Assembly: GCF_003611275.1 (NCBI RefSeq)
Contig: NZ_CP020694.1
Location: forward strand, 2,480,001 to 2,544,000
From: Sulfitobacter sp. D7
Lineage (GTDB): Bacteria; Pseudomonadota; Alphaproteobacteria; Rhodobacterales; Rhodobacteraceae
DNA length: 64,000 nucleotides
Direction: 5' to 3'
Part shown: piece after piece, positions 62,923 to 64,000 of the stretch
How the letters are laid out: each line of letters begins with the position of its first letter
Position numbering within the stretch: position 1 is the stretch's first letter
The notes under the pieces: model-generated
Told to the model about the DNA's origin: nothing
Databases searched by the model: none
What the model saw: only the letters and a program-made list of their open reading frames with translations
Translations under genes and position numbers: made by a program

Positions 62923-63357
62923 ATGCCCATCAAATACTTGCATACAATGGTGCGCGTGAAGGATCTGGACGCCTCTATCGCATTTTACAAACTTCTGGGC
63001 CTTGTGGAACGGCGCCGGATCGACAACGATGGGGGCCGGTTCACGCTGGTTTTCCTCTGCCCGCCGGGCATGGACGATGGCCATGCGGATGTGGAGCTGA
63101 CCTATAACTGGGACGGCGATGACGCGCTGCCCAGTGACAGCCGCCATTTTGGTCACCTCGCCTATACGGTCGAGAATATCTATGAGACCTGCCAGCACCT
63201 GCAAGACAACGGCGTGACCATCAACCGCCCGCCGCGGGACGGGCGGATGGCCTTTGTCCGCTCGCCGGACAATATCTCGGTCGAATTGCTACAAGAGGGT
63301 GACGCCCTGCCCGCGCAGGAACCTTGGGCCAGCATGGAAAACACCGGTCATTGGTAA
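62923..63357 (+). CDS. gloA: Lactoylglutathione lyase (glyoxalase I)
   Basis: 144 aa from the ATG preceded by GAAGGAAA. Metal ligands are supplied by LHTMVRV (His), VELTYNW (Glu), HFGHLAYTV (His) and SVELLQEG (Glu). Converts the methylglyoxal-glutathione adduct to S-lactoylglutathione. Complete VOC fold of the normal length. Confidence 0.95.
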   Translation: MPIKYLHTMVRVKDLDASIAFYKLLGLVERRRIDNDGGRFTLVFLCPPGMDDGHADVELTYNWDGDDALPSDSRHFGHLAYTVENIYETCQHLQDNGVTINRPPRDGRMAFVRSPDNISVELLQEGDALPAQEPWASMENTGHW

Positions 63358-63512
63358 GGCTCTGCATCAATGTCCTGCTGGCGCTGATGCTCGCGCCCAT
63401 AGGCGCAGCGCGGGCGGCCCTTTGTCGTCTCGCGCGGCGTCCGGTGCGTGATGTGCCCTCTTCGGTCGCCCCCAAGGAGGGGCCGCCGCGGCTGAGCGGA
63501 TCGCTGGGATGA
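63351..63512 (+). CDS. Small secreted ORF coupled to the DUF1194 gene
   Basis: 53 codons from a TTG at 63351 (an ATG at 63324 would overlap more of gloA). The start VRLCINVLLALMLAPIGAARA resembles a Sec signal and the rest is basic and Pro/Arg-rich. Its stop overlaps the DUF1194 start codon as ATGA. No family recognised; translation is plausible but not certain. Confidence 0.45.
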   Translation: MVRLCINVLLALMLAPIGAARAALCRLARRPVRDVPSSVAPKEGPPRLSGSLG

Positions 63513-64000
63513 TCCGCGCGGCCCTCGCCCTTTTTCTCACGATCAATGCCATCCAATCGGCCGAGGCCGCTTGTCGGCAGGCGCTTGCCTTGGGGCTGGA
63601 TGTCTCTGGCTCGGTCGATGCGCGAGAGTTTCGGTTACAGATCGGTGGTTTGGCCGACGCGCTGAACGATCCGCGTGTGCGGGACGCCCTGCTGGCGCTG
63701 CCGGAGCATGGCGTCGACCTGATGATCTATGAATGGAGCGGATCCAGTGATCAGACGGTGATCTTGCCTTGGACCCCGTTGAGCGACGCGGCGGCGCTTG
63801 ATGGGGCCATCGCACTTTTGCGCAGCACCGAGCGGCGTGAGGCTTCTCCCGGCACGGCATTGGGGGATGCGATGCAGTTTGGCGCGGGCCAGTTGGCGAC
63901 GCGCGCCGCCTGCCAGAAACACACGCTGGATATCTCGGGCGACGGCATCTCGAACTTCGGGCCGCGGCCCCGGGATATACGCGACAGGTTGCAAGCCCAG
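63509..64000 (+). CDS. DUF1194 vWA-domain protein, C-terminus cut by window edge
   Basis: 164 codons are visible from the ATG at 63509 and the frame is open to the last base. A Sec signal (MIRAALALFLTINAIQSAEA) is followed by a von Willebrand factor A-type domain: ALGLDVSGSVDAREF carries the D-x-S-x-S metal-ion site. GTALGDAMQFGAGQL and DISGDGISNFG are later blocks of DUF1194. Exported proteins of this group have no defined role. Confidence 0.85.
   Translation, partial: MIRAALALFLTINAIQSAEAACRQALALGLDVSGSVDAREFRLQIGGLADALNDPRVRDALLALPEHGVDLMIYEWSGSSDQTVILPWTPLSDAAALDGAIALLRSTERREASPGTALGDAMQFGAGQLATRAACQKHTLDISGDGISNFGPRPRDIRDRLQAQ

Noticed and set aside
12..64000. Insertion sequence, prophage or integrase
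   Set aside because: No transposase, recombinase or phage structural motif was seen, and no long flanking inverted repeats.

Overview
The window is about 64 kb of GC-rich alphaproteobacterial chromosome. Gene content and order (DUF2842-purA, secG-pyrG, phaR/phaP/phaC/phaZ, DUF3572, DUF1194, an H-NOX/diguanylate cyclase pair, rhodobacterial-type intergenic palindromes) point to a marine Rhodobacteraceae (Roseobacter group), possibly close to Sulfitobacter. The genus is inference. I see no rRNA, tRNA, insertion sequence, prophage or CRISPR array.

Layout. (1) 1-16 kb, minus strand: a natural-product locus with a KS-AT-KR-DH-ACP-TE polyketide synthase, a family 2 glycosyltransferase, an NRPS-like starter protein (formyltransferase, remnant condensation half, adenylation domain split by a luciferase-like monooxygenase, carrier protein), a phosphopantetheinyl transferase and two SGNH hydrolases, the last cut by the window edge. 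An O-antigen-ligase-like membrane protein lies just upstream. (2) 16-19 kb: a WecG/TagA glycosyltransferase and two more glycosyltransferases, suggesting a surface glycan or glycolipid. (3) 19-25 kb: an H-NOX-like protein coupled to a diguanylate cyclase, small and membrane proteins, and a PleD-like cyclase; both sensory parts look degenerate. (4) 25-37 kb: housekeeping and metabolic genes (DMT exporter, thiamine pyrophosphokinase, a large acidic repeat protein, purA, cobalt-type nitrile hydratase, secG, pyrG, rlmJ, two TerB-like proteins).

(5) 37-45 kb: an amino-acid/polyamine ABC transporter followed by two glutamine-synthetase-like ligases, a class I amidotransferase and an FAD amine oxidase, which reads as a gamma-glutamyl polyamine catabolic operon. 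(6) 45-51 kb: an orphan DegT aminotransferase, then the polyhydroxyalkanoate (PHA) locus, with exact PhaR operator sequences in front of phaP and phaR. (7) 51-56 kb: two alpha/beta hydrolases (one without its nucleophile), an MFS transporter and thrS. (8) 56.5-59 kb: a four-gene operon of a DUF2282 Cys-containing precursor, a DUF692 multinuclear iron oxidase, a DUF2063 partner and a DoxX membrane protein, i.e. a bufferin-type ribosomal peptide system linked in the literature to copper. (9) 59-64 kb: ArsC/Spx-like protein, cold-shock protein, cytochrome P450, folA, thyA, glyoxalase and a truncated vWA protein.

The two most interesting loci are the hybrid NRPS/PKS with the interrupted glycine-type adenylation domain and the bufferin operon. 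All calls come from reading motifs by eye; no database search was run.
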